Shown piece by piece: positions 1 to 10,424 of a stretch of 64,000 nucleotides of DNA. The DNA is from Bradyrhizobium sp. SZCCT0231 (GTDB lineage Bacteria; Pseudomonadota; Alphaproteobacteria; Rhizobiales; Xanthobacteraceae). A program made the position numbers and the translations under genes. Location of the stretch: assembly GCF_018130245.1 (NCBI RefSeq), contig NZ_JAFCKP010000005.1:1-64000 (forward strand). The letters are read 5' to 3'. Position 1 is the first letter of the stretch; every line of letters starts with the position of its first letter. Under the pieces are notes generated by a model. That model did no database searches. It was not told where the DNA came from and saw only the letters and a list, made by a program, of their open reading frames with translations.

Positions 1-124
1 CTGGAATTTGGCGCCGCCGCACGAAAGCCTTCGTCTGGCGCGCACTCGTCTCAAGCTGCTCAGCTCCACCCAGCTGCGCAACCACTCTCGTCCAGTCCTC
101 GTTCAGAAGCGATTCGTCTGCCAT
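1..124 (-). CDS. IS4-like transposase, N-terminal fragment cut by the window edge
   Basis: An ATG at 124 (minus strand) opens a frame that runs off the left edge, giving about 41 residues that begin MADESLLNEDW and continue through LGGAEQLETSARQ. I recognise this opening from IS4-type DDE transposases common in Bradyrhizobium. The catalytic DDE residues would lie outside the window, so intactness cannot be judged. An inverted repeat lies just upstream of the start. The family call rests on memory of the N-terminal motif only. Confidence 0.62.
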   Translation of the reverse strand, partial: MADESLLNEDWTRVVAQLGGAEQLETSARQTKAFVRRRQIP

Positions 125-130
125 GCCCCT

Positions 131-150
131 TGGAATCACGTGTGATTCCA
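131..150. repeat. Short inverted repeat upstream of the transposase
   Basis: TGGAATCA and TGATTCCA are perfect 8-bp arms around CGTG. The hairpin sits seven bases upstream of the transposase start, so it may belong to the end of the insertion sequence or to its promoter. Confidence 0.45.
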
Positions 151-165
151 ACACTCAAGAATAAA

Positions 166-700
166 CTTAACGCCTATGGGGAAGGCCGGGTGCCGGCTGG
201 CACCCGCGGTCCACTGTGCGAAAATTGCGCTACGAGAGGCTGCACAGCGGCATACAGGTGAAGCCAAACATCCGGCCTTCCCTGCGCAGTGGTTTTACGA
301 CTTATGTCGTGCTCTCCCCGGGGAGCGATGCACTATTGCCCCCGTCGCCTTGCGGATGGCTGATGCGCGTGCCCGGTTGGACAGCACACATCACCACAAG
401 ACTTGGCGCACAGACCCCGGGCGCCAGGACCACACGATTTCGCCGTACGCCGATCACACCTGTCGTTGGCGCGAGGTCTTCGCTCACAGTTGCCCGCCCT
501 GCAAAGCCCTTCGCGCCGATGTCACCTGCGTCCACCGCCGCCCATCCCGCGTTCGTGACGATCGCGATGCGCCCCTCGGCCCGGGTTGGGGTGGTCGAAA
601 CATGCGACAATTCCGAATTCGAGTAAAGCGAATTGTTTTCGTCGGAGGGAGTTGACCCCGGTCTGGCGTGTTTTGCCCGTCGGGCACCGCAATCGGTGGT
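166..700. repeat. Non-coding dispersed repeat-like region
   Basis: This stretch has overlapping open frames on both strands but none resembles a protein family or has a convincing ribosome site. Its sequence (blocks such as AAGGCCGGGTGCCGGCTGGC near 182, and a minus-strand frame reading IVTNAGWAAVDAG) resembles a repeat that recurs in Bradyrhizobium genomes and is often mis-annotated as hypothetical protein. I call it a repeat from memory of that pattern. No gene is seen between 125 and 822. Confidence 0.4.
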
Positions 701-822
701 GTGAGCAGGGGGAAGCCCCGCCACAGCCGCGCCATGAACCGGTCTCCCCACCGTCCAAAAATGCGCTACGATGATCCCAGCGCGCGTTCCAAGTCGCGCA
801 GGATCACGAGTGAGGAAACGAC

Positions 823-1386
823 ATGTGGATGAGAAGCGGAACGGCGATCGCCGGGGTGGCGGCGCTGGCGGTGGTGGGGATGGCTCTGACGGCCGTTTTT
901 GAGCCGGTCTGGGCCCACGGGCCGACGCGGCAGAAGGTGCGGGAATCCATCGAGATCAACGCGCCGCAGGACAAGGTCTGGGCCGTGATCCGCAACTTCC
1001 AGGACATGAGCTGGCTGCCGCCTGTGACCAAGACCACGGGCGAGAAGGGCAACGAGATCGGCGCGACGCGCCAGCTGACGCTGACCGGTGGGGCGACCGT
1101 CGATGAGGAGCTCTACAAGTACGAACCCGACATGATGAGCTATTCGTACCGGATCACGAAGGTCGACGTGAAGGTGCTGCCGGTGACCAATTATTCTTCG
1201 ACCCTCAGCGTGTCGCCGGCTCCCGATGGCAAATCCAAGCTGGAATGGGCTGGCGCATTCTATCGTGGCTATCCCAACAACGATCCGCCGCCGGAGCTGA
1301 GCGACGAAGCCGCCAAGACTGCGGTGAGCGGGCTGTACAAGGCCGGGCTCGAGGCGCTCAAGAAGAAGATCGAGAGCGGAAGCTGA
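823..1386 (+). CDS. Exported SRPBCC (polyketide cyclase/MxaD-like) family protein
   Basis: The protein has 187 residues. Residues 5-31 form a signal peptide or anchor ending near VWAHG, and residues 38-185 form one SRPBCC (START-like) ligand-binding domain, opening with INAPQDKVWAVIRNFQDMSWLPPV. The ATG has a GAGGAA ribosome site. The next gene starts three bases after the stop, so the two are probably co-transcribed. MxaD-type SRPBCC proteins accompany PQQ-dependent methanol/alcohol dehydrogenases, which fits the beta-propeller neighbour. The ligand is unknown and no dehydrogenase is in the window, so the oxidation role is inference. Confidence 0.8.
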   Translation: MWMRSGTAIAGVAALAVVGMALTAVFEPVWAHGPTRQKVRESIEINAPQDKVWAVIRNFQDMSWLPPVTKTTGEKGNEIGATRQLTLTGGATVDEELYKYEPDMMSYSYRITKVDVKVLPVTNYSSTLSVSPAPDGKSKLEWAGAFYRGYPNNDPPPELSDEAAKTAVSGLYKAGLEALKKKIESGS

Positions 1387-1388
1387 CC

Positions 1389-2336
1389 GTGCGGATGCTC
1401 GCCCTGGCGGCGCTCGCCGCCAGCCTTGCTTGCCCAGGCTGCGCCTCCGCCGAGGAGGCGTTCGTCACCAACCAGCTCAGCGACGACCTGATGGTCGTGG
1501 ACCTCGCGACCGCGCGTGGCGTCGCGACCATTCCCATCGGCGGCAAGCCGGCGGGAGTCGCCGTCAGCGCCGACGGGCGCTTTGCCTATGTGACGAGCCC
1601 CGACGCCAAGGCCGTGACGGTGGTGGACGCAGCCACGCGGCAGGTCGCCGGCCGCGTCGAGGTCGGCGGCGGGCCGCTCGGCATTGCCGTGGCGCCTGAC
1701 GGCCGCACCGTCTATGTCGCGGACTGGTATGCGGCGGCGGTGCGGGTGATCGATGCTGCGAGCCGCAGCGTCACGGCCAGCATTGCGGTCGGCGCCTCGC
1801 CATCGGGGCTGGCGGTGACGCCTGATGGCAAACTGCTGCTGTCAGCGGACCGCGACGACGACAGCATCTCGGTGGTGGACACCGCGACGCGCCAGCGCAA
1901 GACAATGATCAAGGTCGGCACGCGTCCGTTCGGCGTCACCATCGACGCCGATGGCAGGCGTGCGTACACCGCCAATGTCGGCTCCGACGACGTCTCGGTG
2001 ATCGATATCGTGGAGGCCCGCGAGATTGGCCGCGTGCCGGTCGGGATGCGCCCCTATGCGGTGGCGCTGACGCAAGGGCGCGGCTTCGTCACCGACCAGT
2101 ATGGCGGCACCGTCAGCGTGTTCGATCTGGCGAGCCTGAAGCCGATCAAGCGCATCAATGTCGGCGACTATCCCGAAGGCATTGCGGCAACCGCCGACGG
2201 CAAGCGCGTCATCGTCGCCTGCTGGGAGAGCAACACGCTCGACATCATCGATGCGGCCGAGCTGAAGGTGATCGGCGAGATCAAGACCGGCGACGGTCCG
2301 CGCGCGTTCGGGGCGTTCTTGCGCAGGACGGAGTAG
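1389..2336 (+). CDS. Exported YVTN/YncE-type seven-bladed beta-propeller protein
   Basis: Started at GTG 1389 (ATG 1395 is an alternative), the protein has about 315 residues. It has a signal peptide ending in a CASA-like site, then seven repeats of about 42 residues with the pattern VxVxDxATxxVxxxIxVGxxPxGxAVxPDGxxxYV, that is one complete propeller. Such proteins (YncE, or the PQQ-catabolism-associated propeller family) act in the periplasm as binding scaffolds. The open frame extends upstream to 1245, but the signal peptide fixes the start near 1389. It follows the SRPBCC gene closely. Confidence 0.82.
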   Translation: MRMLALAALAASLACPGCASAEEAFVTNQLSDDLMVVDLATARGVATIPIGGKPAGVAVSADGRFAYVTSPDAKAVTVVDAATRQVAGRVEVGGGPLGIAVAPDGRTVYVADWYAAAVRVIDAASRSVTASIAVGASPSGLAVTPDGKLLLSADRDDDSISVVDTATRQRKTMIKVGTRPFGVTIDADGRRAYTANVGSDDVSVIDIVEAREIGRVPVGMRPYAVALTQGRGFVTDQYGGTVSVFDLASLKPIKRINVGDYPEGIAATADGKRVIVACWESNTLDIIDAAELKVIGEIKTGDGPRAFGAFLRRTE

Positions 2337-2342
2337 GGCGGT

Positions 2343-2415
2343 CGTAGCCCGCATGGAGCGAAGCGGAATGCGGGGACGCGTTCCCGGATTACGCTGGCGC
2401 TCCATCCGGGCTACG
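2343..2415. repeat. Palindromic intergenic repeat (GTAGCCCG type)
   Basis: GTAGCCCGCATGGAGCG near 2344 is the imperfect inverse of CGCTCCATCCGGGCTAC ending near 2414. It lies between two convergent genes and could act as a two-way terminator. Its right arm supplies the stop codon of the HAD gene. Confidence 0.65.
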
Positions 2416-3043
2416 GCACCGGAGAAAACATCGACGCAATCTCGTCCATCCGCTCGAACACATGATCCGGCCCCAGCGCCCGCAGCGCCGCCGGCGCCGC
2501 GTAGCCCCAGCACACGGCGCCGCAGGCAATCCCGACAGCCCGCGCTGCCTCGATGTCGCGGACCTCGTCGCCGATCGAGATGACTTTGTCCGGCTCCACG
2601 CCCGCGCGCCGGGTGACGCGACGAAATTTCGCGGGCTTGCCGAACAGCGATGCCGCGCAGTCGAAATACGAAAACAGTGCGGCGGACTCGCCGAGCTTCT
2701 CGCGCGCATTGGCTTCGCTGTCGGAGGTCACCAGCGCCAGCTGCACGCCGTTCTCGGCCAGCGTCCGCAGCATCGTCTCGACGCCCGCAAACAGCGAAAT
2801 CTCGGCTGCCGCCTCCGCCTTCAACCGCCGCGCATGCCGCGCGATCGCCGGCAGCTTCCACAAGGGCACCTCGAGGTGGCTGAGGATCTCGCGGCTGGAC
2901 GCATGCCGCAGCTCTTCGATCTCCTCATCCGCGACGCGGCGAAAGCCGAAGCGGTCGGCGACGTCGTTGATGGTGCGCAGGAACCACGGGAAGCTGTCGG
3001 CGAGGGTGCCGTCGAGGTCGAAGATGGCGAGGGAGTAGGGCAT
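2411..3043 (-). CDS. HAD-superfamily hydrolase (phosphoglycolate phosphatase-like)
   Basis: Started at ATG 3043, the protein has 210 residues (an upstream ATG at 3070 is possible). Motif I is FDLDGTLADS near residue 6 with the nucleophile and acid/base aspartates. Motif II is LVTSDSE near residue 105. The lysine motif is GKPAKF, and motif III/IV is ISIGDEVRDIEAA with the metal-binding aspartates. A helical C1 cap lies between motifs I and II. It should hydrolyse a small phosphorylated metabolite in the cytoplasm; the substrate cannot be told. The last codons lie in a dispersed repeat. Confidence 0.85.
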   Translation of the reverse strand: MPYSLAIFDLDGTLADSFPWFLRTINDVADRFGFRRVADEEIEELRHASSREILSHLEVPLWKLPAIARHARRLKAEAAAEISLFAGVETMLRTLAENGVQLALVTSDSEANAREKLGESAALFSYFDCAASLFGKPAKFRRVTRRAGVEPDKVISIGDEVRDIEAARAVGIACGAVCWGYAAPAALRALGPDHVFERMDEIASMFSPVP

Positions 3044-3114
3044 GGCGGACGGCTTGGAGTTCGCTGACAATCGGGATAGGGCGTGCTATTGTTCGCTGGA
3101 CTTAGAGGACAGCC

Positions 3115-3336
3115 ATGCGGCACGAGCGGATCGAAATCAACCCGGCGATCATGGACGGCAAGCCCGTGATACGCGGGACGCGTGTGCCAGTCGAATTGGT
3201 GCTGCGGGAGCTTGGCGCGGGTATGACCTCCGAGGCCATCATCGCGGAGCACCCGCGGCTGACGCTCGATGATATCCGGGCAGCCCAAGCCTTTGCGGCC
3301 GATTATCTGGCCGACGGAGACATCATCTATCGCTGA
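3115..3336 (+). CDS. DUF433 family protein, probable antitoxin
   Basis: The protein has 73 residues and is a complete DUF433 domain, recognised by INPAIMDGKPVIRGTRVPV followed by a small winged-helix DNA-binding region (LTLDDIRAAQAFAADYL). A GAGGA ribosome site precedes the ATG. The next gene starts three bases after the stop and encodes a PIN-like DUF5615 protein. DUF433/DUF5615 pairs are regarded as toxin-antitoxin-like modules, so this protein would bind both its partner and its own promoter. Toxicity and neutralisation are not shown by the sequence. Confidence 0.85.
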   Translation: MRHERIEINPAIMDGKPVIRGTRVPVELVLRELGAGMTSEAIIAEHPRLTLDDIRAAQAFAADYLADGDIIYR

Positions 3337-3339
3337 ATC

Positions 3340-3690
3340 GTGCGCTGGCTCGCGGACGAGTGCATCACAGTCTCTCTGGTGCGAGAGCTACGCGGCGCCA
3401 ATCACGACGTGCTCTACATTGCCGAATTTGCTGCCAGCATCAGCGATTTGGAGGTCATCGCGCTGGCGTCCCGGGAGGGACGTATTCTCCTTACGGCTGA
3501 CAAGGATTTTGGCGAACTGGTGTTTCGCCGCGGCCAAGCCGTTCCAGGCCTGATCTTGCTGCGCATCGATCCGGAAACTCGACAACTCGCGAGGACGCGT
3601 TTGCTGGAGGCTGTGGACCAGTTCGGGGAGGAACTATTCGGCCGCTATGTCGTAATTGACGAGGTTCGTTTTCGATCCCGTCCCTTGTAG
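3340..3690 (+). CDS. DUF5615 PIN-like protein, probable toxin RNase
   Basis: The GTG start at 3340 lies three bases after the DUF433 gene, giving 116 residues. The family signature is present: WLADECITVSLVRELR at the N-terminus with an acidic pair, SDLEVIALASREGRILLTADKDFGELV in the middle with further acidic residues, and PGLILLRI. These acids match the metal site of Mut7-C/PIN-like nucleases. With the DUF433 protein it forms a small bicistronic module, probably translationally coupled. RNase activity is inferred from the fold family only. Confidence 0.85.
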   Translation: MRWLADECITVSLVRELRGANHDVLYIAEFAASISDLEVIALASREGRILLTADKDFGELVFRRGQAVPGLILLRIDPETRQLARTRLLEAVDQFGEELFGRYVVIDEVRFRSRPL

Positions 3691-3709
3691 CGCTGCGAAG
3701 AACCGTTGC

Positions 3710-4033
3710 TTACCGCAACTTGCGCACATGAACGTTGATGTCGAGATCGATGTCGCTGACGCAAGTCTGAGTGGTCCGATGCGAGCGGCCCTCATGCCAG
3801 TGGCCATCGCGCGCGCGGGCGCCGCTGACATTGGCCAGTTTCAGGCACCGCCATTGCGGCAGCGGACCGCTGCTCTCCCCGGCAAATTGCCAGGCCAGCA
3901 CGGCTTCCTCGCCGCTCTTGCTGGTGCCGATGATATGCGGGCAGAGCTCGCGGTAGCGGCCCTCATAGGTGCAGGTCACTTGCTGCTCGGCGAGGATGGC
4001 TTTCCGAAAGAGAGTATAGGCTCGACTGGGCAT
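3710..4033 (-). CDS. Small conserved protein, WYL-like
   Basis: The protein has 107 residues with a strong GGAGGGAG ribosome site before ATG 4033. It begins RAYTLFRKAILAEQQVTCTY and has GRYRELCPHIIGTSKSGEEAVLAWQF. The layout of an N-terminal helix, then strands ending in a 'CPHIIG' loop, resembles a minimal WYL-type ligand-sensing domain without a DNA-binding part. I have seen similar proteins in Bradyrhizobium annotated as hypothetical. It is convergent with the DUF5615 gene and divergent from kptA. No function is claimed. Confidence 0.68.
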   Translation of the reverse strand: MPSRAYTLFRKAILAEQQVTCTYEGRYRELCPHIIGTSKSGEEAVLAWQFAGESSGPLPQWRCLKLANVSGARARDGHWHEGRSHRTTQTCVSDIDLDINVHVRKLR

Positions 4034-4105
4034 CGCTCCCTCCAGATCGATCGTCTGGCCTTGTCAACCACTTAAGTGTAGAGGTGCGGGACTGGAAGGG
4101 ACGCC

Positions 4106-4642
4106 ATGCCGATAGATGACATCCAGCTCAGCAAATTTCTGAGCCTCGTCTTGCGCCACAAGCCTGATGCAATCGGGCTTGTGCTGGACCCGCAAGGATG
4201 GGTTGGCATCAGCGAACTGATCGTCAAGGCAAGTGCCGCCGGCACAAAGTTTGGCCGCGACGATCTTCTGCGTGTTGTCGCAGAGAGTGACAAGAAGCGT
4301 TTCTCACTGTCTCCCCAAGCTGATCGCATTCGCGCCGCGCAAGGACATTCCGTCTCGGTTGAACTTGGCTTGGCCGCGCAGGAGCCGCCGTCAATCCTGT
4401 ATCATGGCACGGCGACACGGTTCGTCGAGGCGATCCTGTCCGAGGGCCTGAAGCCGCAAGCGCGCCAGCAGGTGCACTTGTCTTTCGACGAGGCGACGGC
4501 GCAGCGCGTCGGTCAGCGCCACGGCAAGCCGCACATCTTCAAGGTCGATGCCGGCGGCATGCATGCCAAGGGATACAAGTTTTTTCGCGCAGACAATGGC
4601 GTGTGGCTGACCGACCAAGTTCCGCCGGAGTTCCTGGCGTAG
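4106..4642 (+). CDS. kptA: RNA 2'-phosphotransferase, Tpt1/KptA family
   Basis: The protein has 178 residues, the usual KptA length. Family motifs appear in order: LSKFLSLVLRHKP (residues 8-20, with the Arg-His pair), KRFSLS (64-69), ILYHGT (97-102), QVHLSFDEA (122-130) and GVWLTDQVPPEFL near the end. The N-terminal part is winged-helix-like and the C-terminal part is an ADP-ribosyltransferase fold that binds NAD+. The enzyme moves an internal 2'-phosphate from RNA to NAD+. Bacteria lack the yeast splicing substrate, so its natural target is unclear. Confidence 0.93.
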   Translation: MPIDDIQLSKFLSLVLRHKPDAIGLVLDPQGWVGISELIVKASAAGTKFGRDDLLRVVAESDKKRFSLSPQADRIRAAQGHSVSVELGLAAQEPPSILYHGTATRFVEAILSEGLKPQARQQVHLSFDEATAQRVGQRHGKPHIFKVDAGGMHAKGYKFFRADNGVWLTDQVPPEFLA

Positions 4643-4643
4643 C

Positions 4644-5213
4644 CTACATCCGGGATTTCCAGACGGTCGCCTCGGTCCAGCCGAGCTCGGCGAATTCGGC
4701 AGCCCGGAGCGGCGCTTCGCCTTCCGCAAAGAACTCGTCGAGCTGCGGCGGCGCAACGGCCGTCTCGGACAGCATGGCATGCGCCTGTCCACGATGATGG
4801 ATCTGGTGCTGGAACAGATGCATGAGCAGTCGGTCGCACCGCTCGGTCTGCACGCGCGTATCGCGGTTGATCTTCACGACGTCATCGAGCCGCGCGGGCG
4901 TCAGTGCATCGCAGATGGCAATCAGGCGCTTGTCCATCGTGGCTTGCGCAGGCTTCAGCGCAGCAAGGGCAGGAAGGGGCACTTCGTTCTTCCAGGCCGT
5001 GGGTCCGAGCCAACCGCCCTCAAGCGCATCGATGTAGAAGAGGTCGATGACGTAGATGTGGTTTAGTGTACGCTGCAGGCTTGGAAAGAAGCCGGTGCGA
5101 TGGGCTTCGAATTCCGACTGAGGTAGCGCGGCGCAGGCCGTGAGCAGGCGATGGTTCGACCAGGCATTGTTGTGGGCGAAGGCGCGATACGTTTGCACAA
5201 GTCCTGCGGACAT
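4644..5213 (-). CDS. DinB-like four-helix-bundle metalloprotein
   Basis: The protein has 189 residues. It starts YRAFAHNNAWSNHRLL, typical of DinB/YfiT proteins. The three metal-binding histidines are visible: one in TLNHIYV (about residue 52) and two in FQHQIHHRGQAHAML (about residues 134-141). The fold serves thiol-dependent transferases and isomerases, but the reaction here is unknown. It is convergent with kptA, with one base between the stop codons. Confidence 0.85.
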   Translation of the reverse strand: MSAGLVQTYRAFAHNNAWSNHRLLTACAALPQSEFEAHRTGFFPSLQRTLNHIYVIDLFYIDALEGGWLGPTAWKNEVPLPALAALKPAQATMDKRLIAICDALTPARLDDVVKINRDTRVQTERCDRLLMHLFQHQIHHRGQAHAMLSETAVAPPQLDEFFAEGEAPLRAAEFAELGWTEATVWKSRM

Positions 5214-5289
5214 GTCGGTTCTTCCTCGATCGTGCAGCGGCGGATTATGCTTCGCTAATCCGGCCCTACGCGGCTTCGATTCAAAGCTT

Positions 5290-8265
<2,976 letters not shown>

Positions 8266-8310
8266 CCGAGTTGCCCTCAAGGAAGCCCAAAGGTGCGCGA
8301 TCGCGCCAAC

Positions 8311-8329
8311 AAAAAAGGCGCGCTGCGCC
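8311..8329 (-). terminator. Terminator-like hairpin in the uvrA leader
   Basis: On the minus strand GGCGC-AGC-GCGCC is followed directly by TTTTTT. It lies between the SOS box and the uvrA start, so any transcript from the putative SOS promoter must cross it. It could be an attenuator, or it could stop read-through from the outer-membrane gene upstream. Confidence 0.45.
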
Positions 8330-8363
8330 CGGAACCGGGATCGGCGCCGATGGGTGTGGCAGC

Positions 8364-8378
8364 GAACGTAGGAAGAAC
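8364..8378. promoter_or_regulatory. LexA (SOS) box of uvrA
   Basis: GAAC-GTAGGAA-GAAC matches the alphaproteobacterial LexA operator GAAC-N7-GAAC (GTTC-N7-GTTC on the other strand) exactly. It is 99 bases upstream of uvrA and just downstream of a possible -10 element, where LexA would block transcription. Confidence 0.82.
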
Positions 8379-8385
8379 GGCGGAG

Positions 8386-8414
8386 GATTTCCAGTGGGAC
8401 TTGCGAATCGTCAA
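8386..8414 (-). promoter_or_regulatory. Possible uvrA promoter
   Basis: On the minus strand TTGACG (8414-8409) is followed after 17 bases by GAAATC (8391-8386). The -35 is good and the -10 is weak. The LexA box begins eight bases further on, which supports a LexA-repressed promoter here. Confidence 0.4.
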
Positions 8415-8491
8415 CGGATTGTTGGCGCGCTGGCGGCATCTGGCAGCAGGAGCGGTGGCGGAACTGCTCTCGAACGTGCTGCCAGAACAAA

Positions 8492-8516
8492 AAAGGCCGG
8501 CACGAGGCCGGCCTTT
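8492..8516 (-). terminator. Terminator of the first outer-membrane gene
   Basis: The 10-bp arms AAAGGCCGGC and GCCGGCCTTT enclose a five-base loop, and the minus-strand transcript runs on into a T-rich stretch. It lies 29 bases after the stop codon. Near-identical stems follow the two paralogues upstream. Confidence 0.9.
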
Positions 8517-8544
8517 CGTAACGCGATGGCGCTGGAGGCGAAGA

Positions 8545-9291
8545 TCAGTACTTCGCCACCACCGGGCCGCCGAAGGTGTAGTTGAGGCGAACGGTGCCCA
8601 TGTCGACATCCTGCTTGATGCGGTCGATGCGGTCGTTGACGCCGAGAAACGTGAAGGAGTTGTTGCGCTTGCCCATGAACAGATGATCGTATTCGATCGC
8701 AACGGACCAGTTCGGCGCGAAACCGAATTCGATGCCGGTGCCGACCGCACCACCCCAGCGCGTCTCAGTTGCGCTATCGAAGACGACGCCCCCCAACAGA
8801 CCGTCATATTTGGCGTGCGTCACGGCCGCGCCACCCTTCACGTACCAGAGCACGTTGTTCCAGGCATAGCCGACCTGGCCGGTGAACAGGCCCAGCGCAT
8901 CGATCCTGGTCTGGTTGACCAGCGGCGCAAGAAACAAACTCGTATTCGAGCCCTTCAGATCGGCCCAGTCGCCCTGGGCTTCGAGACCGAACACCCAGTT
9001 CGCCGACTGCCAGCGATAACCGATCTGGCCACCAACGACGCCGCCGGTCGCATTGTGACAGCCTTCAGCCGTATCAGGACCCGGAATGCCGAAGATATTG
9101 TTGACATCCCAGCAGTTGCGGCTCGAGGCGCCGCCGCCGTTGATGCCGAGGTAGAAACCGCTCCAGTTGTACACCGCGATCGGCGCCACCGGAGCCTTGG
9201 TGTAGGGGCGGGCCGCCAAATCGGCCGCCGAGGCCGGTGCCAACGCGCTGAGTGCGAACAAGCTGGCCGAAGCCAGCAAGAGCTTCTTCAT
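8545..9291 (-). CDS. Outer-membrane beta-barrel protein, Omp25/Omp31-like (paralogue 1)
   Basis: Started at ATG 9291 (a GGGG ribosome site favours it over ATG 9297), the protein has 248 residues. A signal peptide ends at PASAADLAARP. The rest is an eight-stranded-type barrel of the Omp25/Omp31/RopB family with VYNWSGFYLGINGGG, GGQIGYRWQ, WYVKGGAAV and WSVAIEYDHLF, ending in an aromatic residue (VAKY) as needed for outer-membrane assembly. It is the first of three tandem paralogues with the same mature start ADLAARPYTKAP. Such proteins stabilise the outer membrane in rhizobia; the exact role is unknown. Confidence 0.9.
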   Translation of the reverse strand: MKKLLLASASLFALSALAPASAADLAARPYTKAPVAPIAVYNWSGFYLGINGGGASSRNCWDVNNIFGIPGPDTAEGCHNATGGVVGGQIGYRWQSANWVFGLEAQGDWADLKGSNTSLFLAPLVNQTRIDALGLFTGQVGYAWNNVLWYVKGGAAVTHAKYDGLLGGVVFDSATETRWGGAVGTGIEFGFAPNWSVAIEYDHLFMGKRNNSFTFLGVNDRIDRIKQDVDMGTVRLNYTFGGPVVAKY

Positions 9292-9375
9292 ATCCATTCC
9301 CCAGTTCCGTTTCTCATTCCGGCCTTCCGGAGAGCGGAAGAGCAGCGGACGTTATGACCCAAGTAATGTCATTAC

Positions 9376-9406
9376 ATTACACCATTGAAGCCAAAGGTTG
9401 TGTCAC
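9376..9406 (-). promoter_or_regulatory. Promoter of outer-membrane paralogue 1
   Basis: On the minus strand GTGACA (9406-9401), 19 bases and TGTAAT (9381-9376) form a possible promoter 85 bases from the start codon. The same block, at almost the same distance (86 bases), precedes paralogue 2. An inverted repeat TAATGT-CATT-ACATTA (9364-9379) overlaps the -10. Confidence 0.5.
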
Positions 9407-9465
9407 CCGCGCGCCACATCTCTGCGAAATTGCTGACTGGCGGGCGGGGCGACCCGCCAAAACAA

Positions 9466-9490
9466 AAAGGCCGGCGCGAGGCCGGCCTTT
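9466..9490 (-). terminator. Terminator of outer-membrane paralogue 2
   Basis: Arms AAAGGCCGGC and GCCGGCCTTT with loop GCGAG, followed on the minus strand by a T-run (AAAAA on the plus strand at 9464-9468). It lies 26 bases after the stop of the gene that ends at 9516. Confidence 0.9.
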
Positions 9491-9515
9491 CGTGACGATG
9501 TGACGTCGGTCGCTA

Positions 9516-10184
9516 TCAGTACTTCGCGACGACCGGGGCGCCGAAGTGATAGTTCACGCCGACCTGCACGGTGTGGTACTCGAGCGTGCCGGTCGGGAAA
9601 GGCGCGCCGATACCCGAGAAGTAGGTCTCGCCGCCGAGGCTGCGGAAGAGGTACTCGCCCTTGACCGACCACTGCGGAGCGAAGAACGCCTCGACACCGG
9701 CGCCAACGGTCCAACCCGAGTGCCACTTGCTGTCGGAGATGCTCACACCGAGCGCGCTGGCGGTGATCTTGTTGTCGACCCAGGCGTAACCACCAGTGCC
9801 GTAGAACAGCACGTTGTTGACGGCGTAGCCGATGCGGCCGCGCACGGTACCCATCGCTTCGGTCTTCGACTTGAAGTCGACGCCAAGAATGGTGACCGAG
9901 TCGCTGGCGTCAGCCCAGGCGCCGTCGGCCTCGATGCCGAACACGACGTTGCCGGTCTGCCAGTTGTAGCCGGCGGTGCCGCCGACGAAGCCACCCTTCA
10001 TCTGGACGTCGGAGGCGTTCTGCCAGGCGCCGCCGCCGACGATACCGAGGTAGAAGCCGGTCCAATTGTAGACCGAGGCAACGGCCACAGGAGCCTTGGT
10101 GTAGGGGCGGGCCGCCAGATCAGCCGCCGACGCGGGGGCCGCAAGAGCGAACAAACAGGCCGAAGCCAACAAAATCTTCTTCAT
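9516..10184 (-). CDS. Outer-membrane beta-barrel protein, Omp25/Omp31-like (paralogue 2)
   Basis: Started at ATG 10184, the protein has 222 residues; the frame is open further upstream but the signal peptide MKKILLASACLFALAAPASA sets the start. The mature part begins ADLAARPYTKAPVAVASVYNW and continues with barrel strands such as GGFVGGTAGYNWQ, VLFYGTGGYAWVD and WSVKGEYLFRSL, ending VVAKY. It is shorter than paralogue 1 by the loops around the first extracellular hairpin. It has its own promoter block and terminator, so the three copies are probably separate transcription units. Confidence 0.9.
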   Translation of the reverse strand: MKKILLASACLFALAAPASAADLAARPYTKAPVAVASVYNWTGFYLGIVGGGAWQNASDVQMKGGFVGGTAGYNWQTGNVVFGIEADGAWADASDSVTILGVDFKSKTEAMGTVRGRIGYAVNNVLFYGTGGYAWVDNKITASALGVSISDSKWHSGWTVGAGVEAFFAPQWSVKGEYLFRSLGGETYFSGIGAPFPTGTLEYHTVQVGVNYHFGAPVVAKY

Positions 10185-10269
10185 CTTCAACTTAATCCCA
10201 GTCCCAGTTTCTGTTGTTGCCTTCCGTGACGGAAGGGCAGCGGACTCAAACGGCCCAACTGACGCTGCA

Positions 10270-10300
10270 TTTACACCACCAAAGCCGCAAGTTGTGTCAC
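10270..10300 (-). promoter_or_regulatory. Promoter of outer-membrane paralogue 2
   Basis: GTGACA (10300-10295), 19 bases and TGTAAA (10275-10270) on the minus strand match the block in front of paralogue 1. The region GGTGACACAAC and GGTGTAA are shared between the two. Confidence 0.5.
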
Positions 10301-10374
10301 CGAAAAGCCACAACACCGCAAAAGGTGATGGTTGCTGACTTATTATTCCCAGGCGAATTTGCGCCCGAACAAGA

Positions 10375-10399
10375 AAGGCCGGCGTGAAGCCGGCCTTTG
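10375..10399 (-). terminator. Terminator of outer-membrane paralogue 3
   Basis: Arms AAAGGCCGGC and GCCGGCCTTT with loop GTGAA, 26 bases after the stop of the gene ending at 10425. The T-run on the minus strand is shorter (TTTCTTG) than for the other two copies. Confidence 0.82.
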
Positions 10400-10424
10400 A
10401 TTTCCAAATAATATCAGTGGGATA

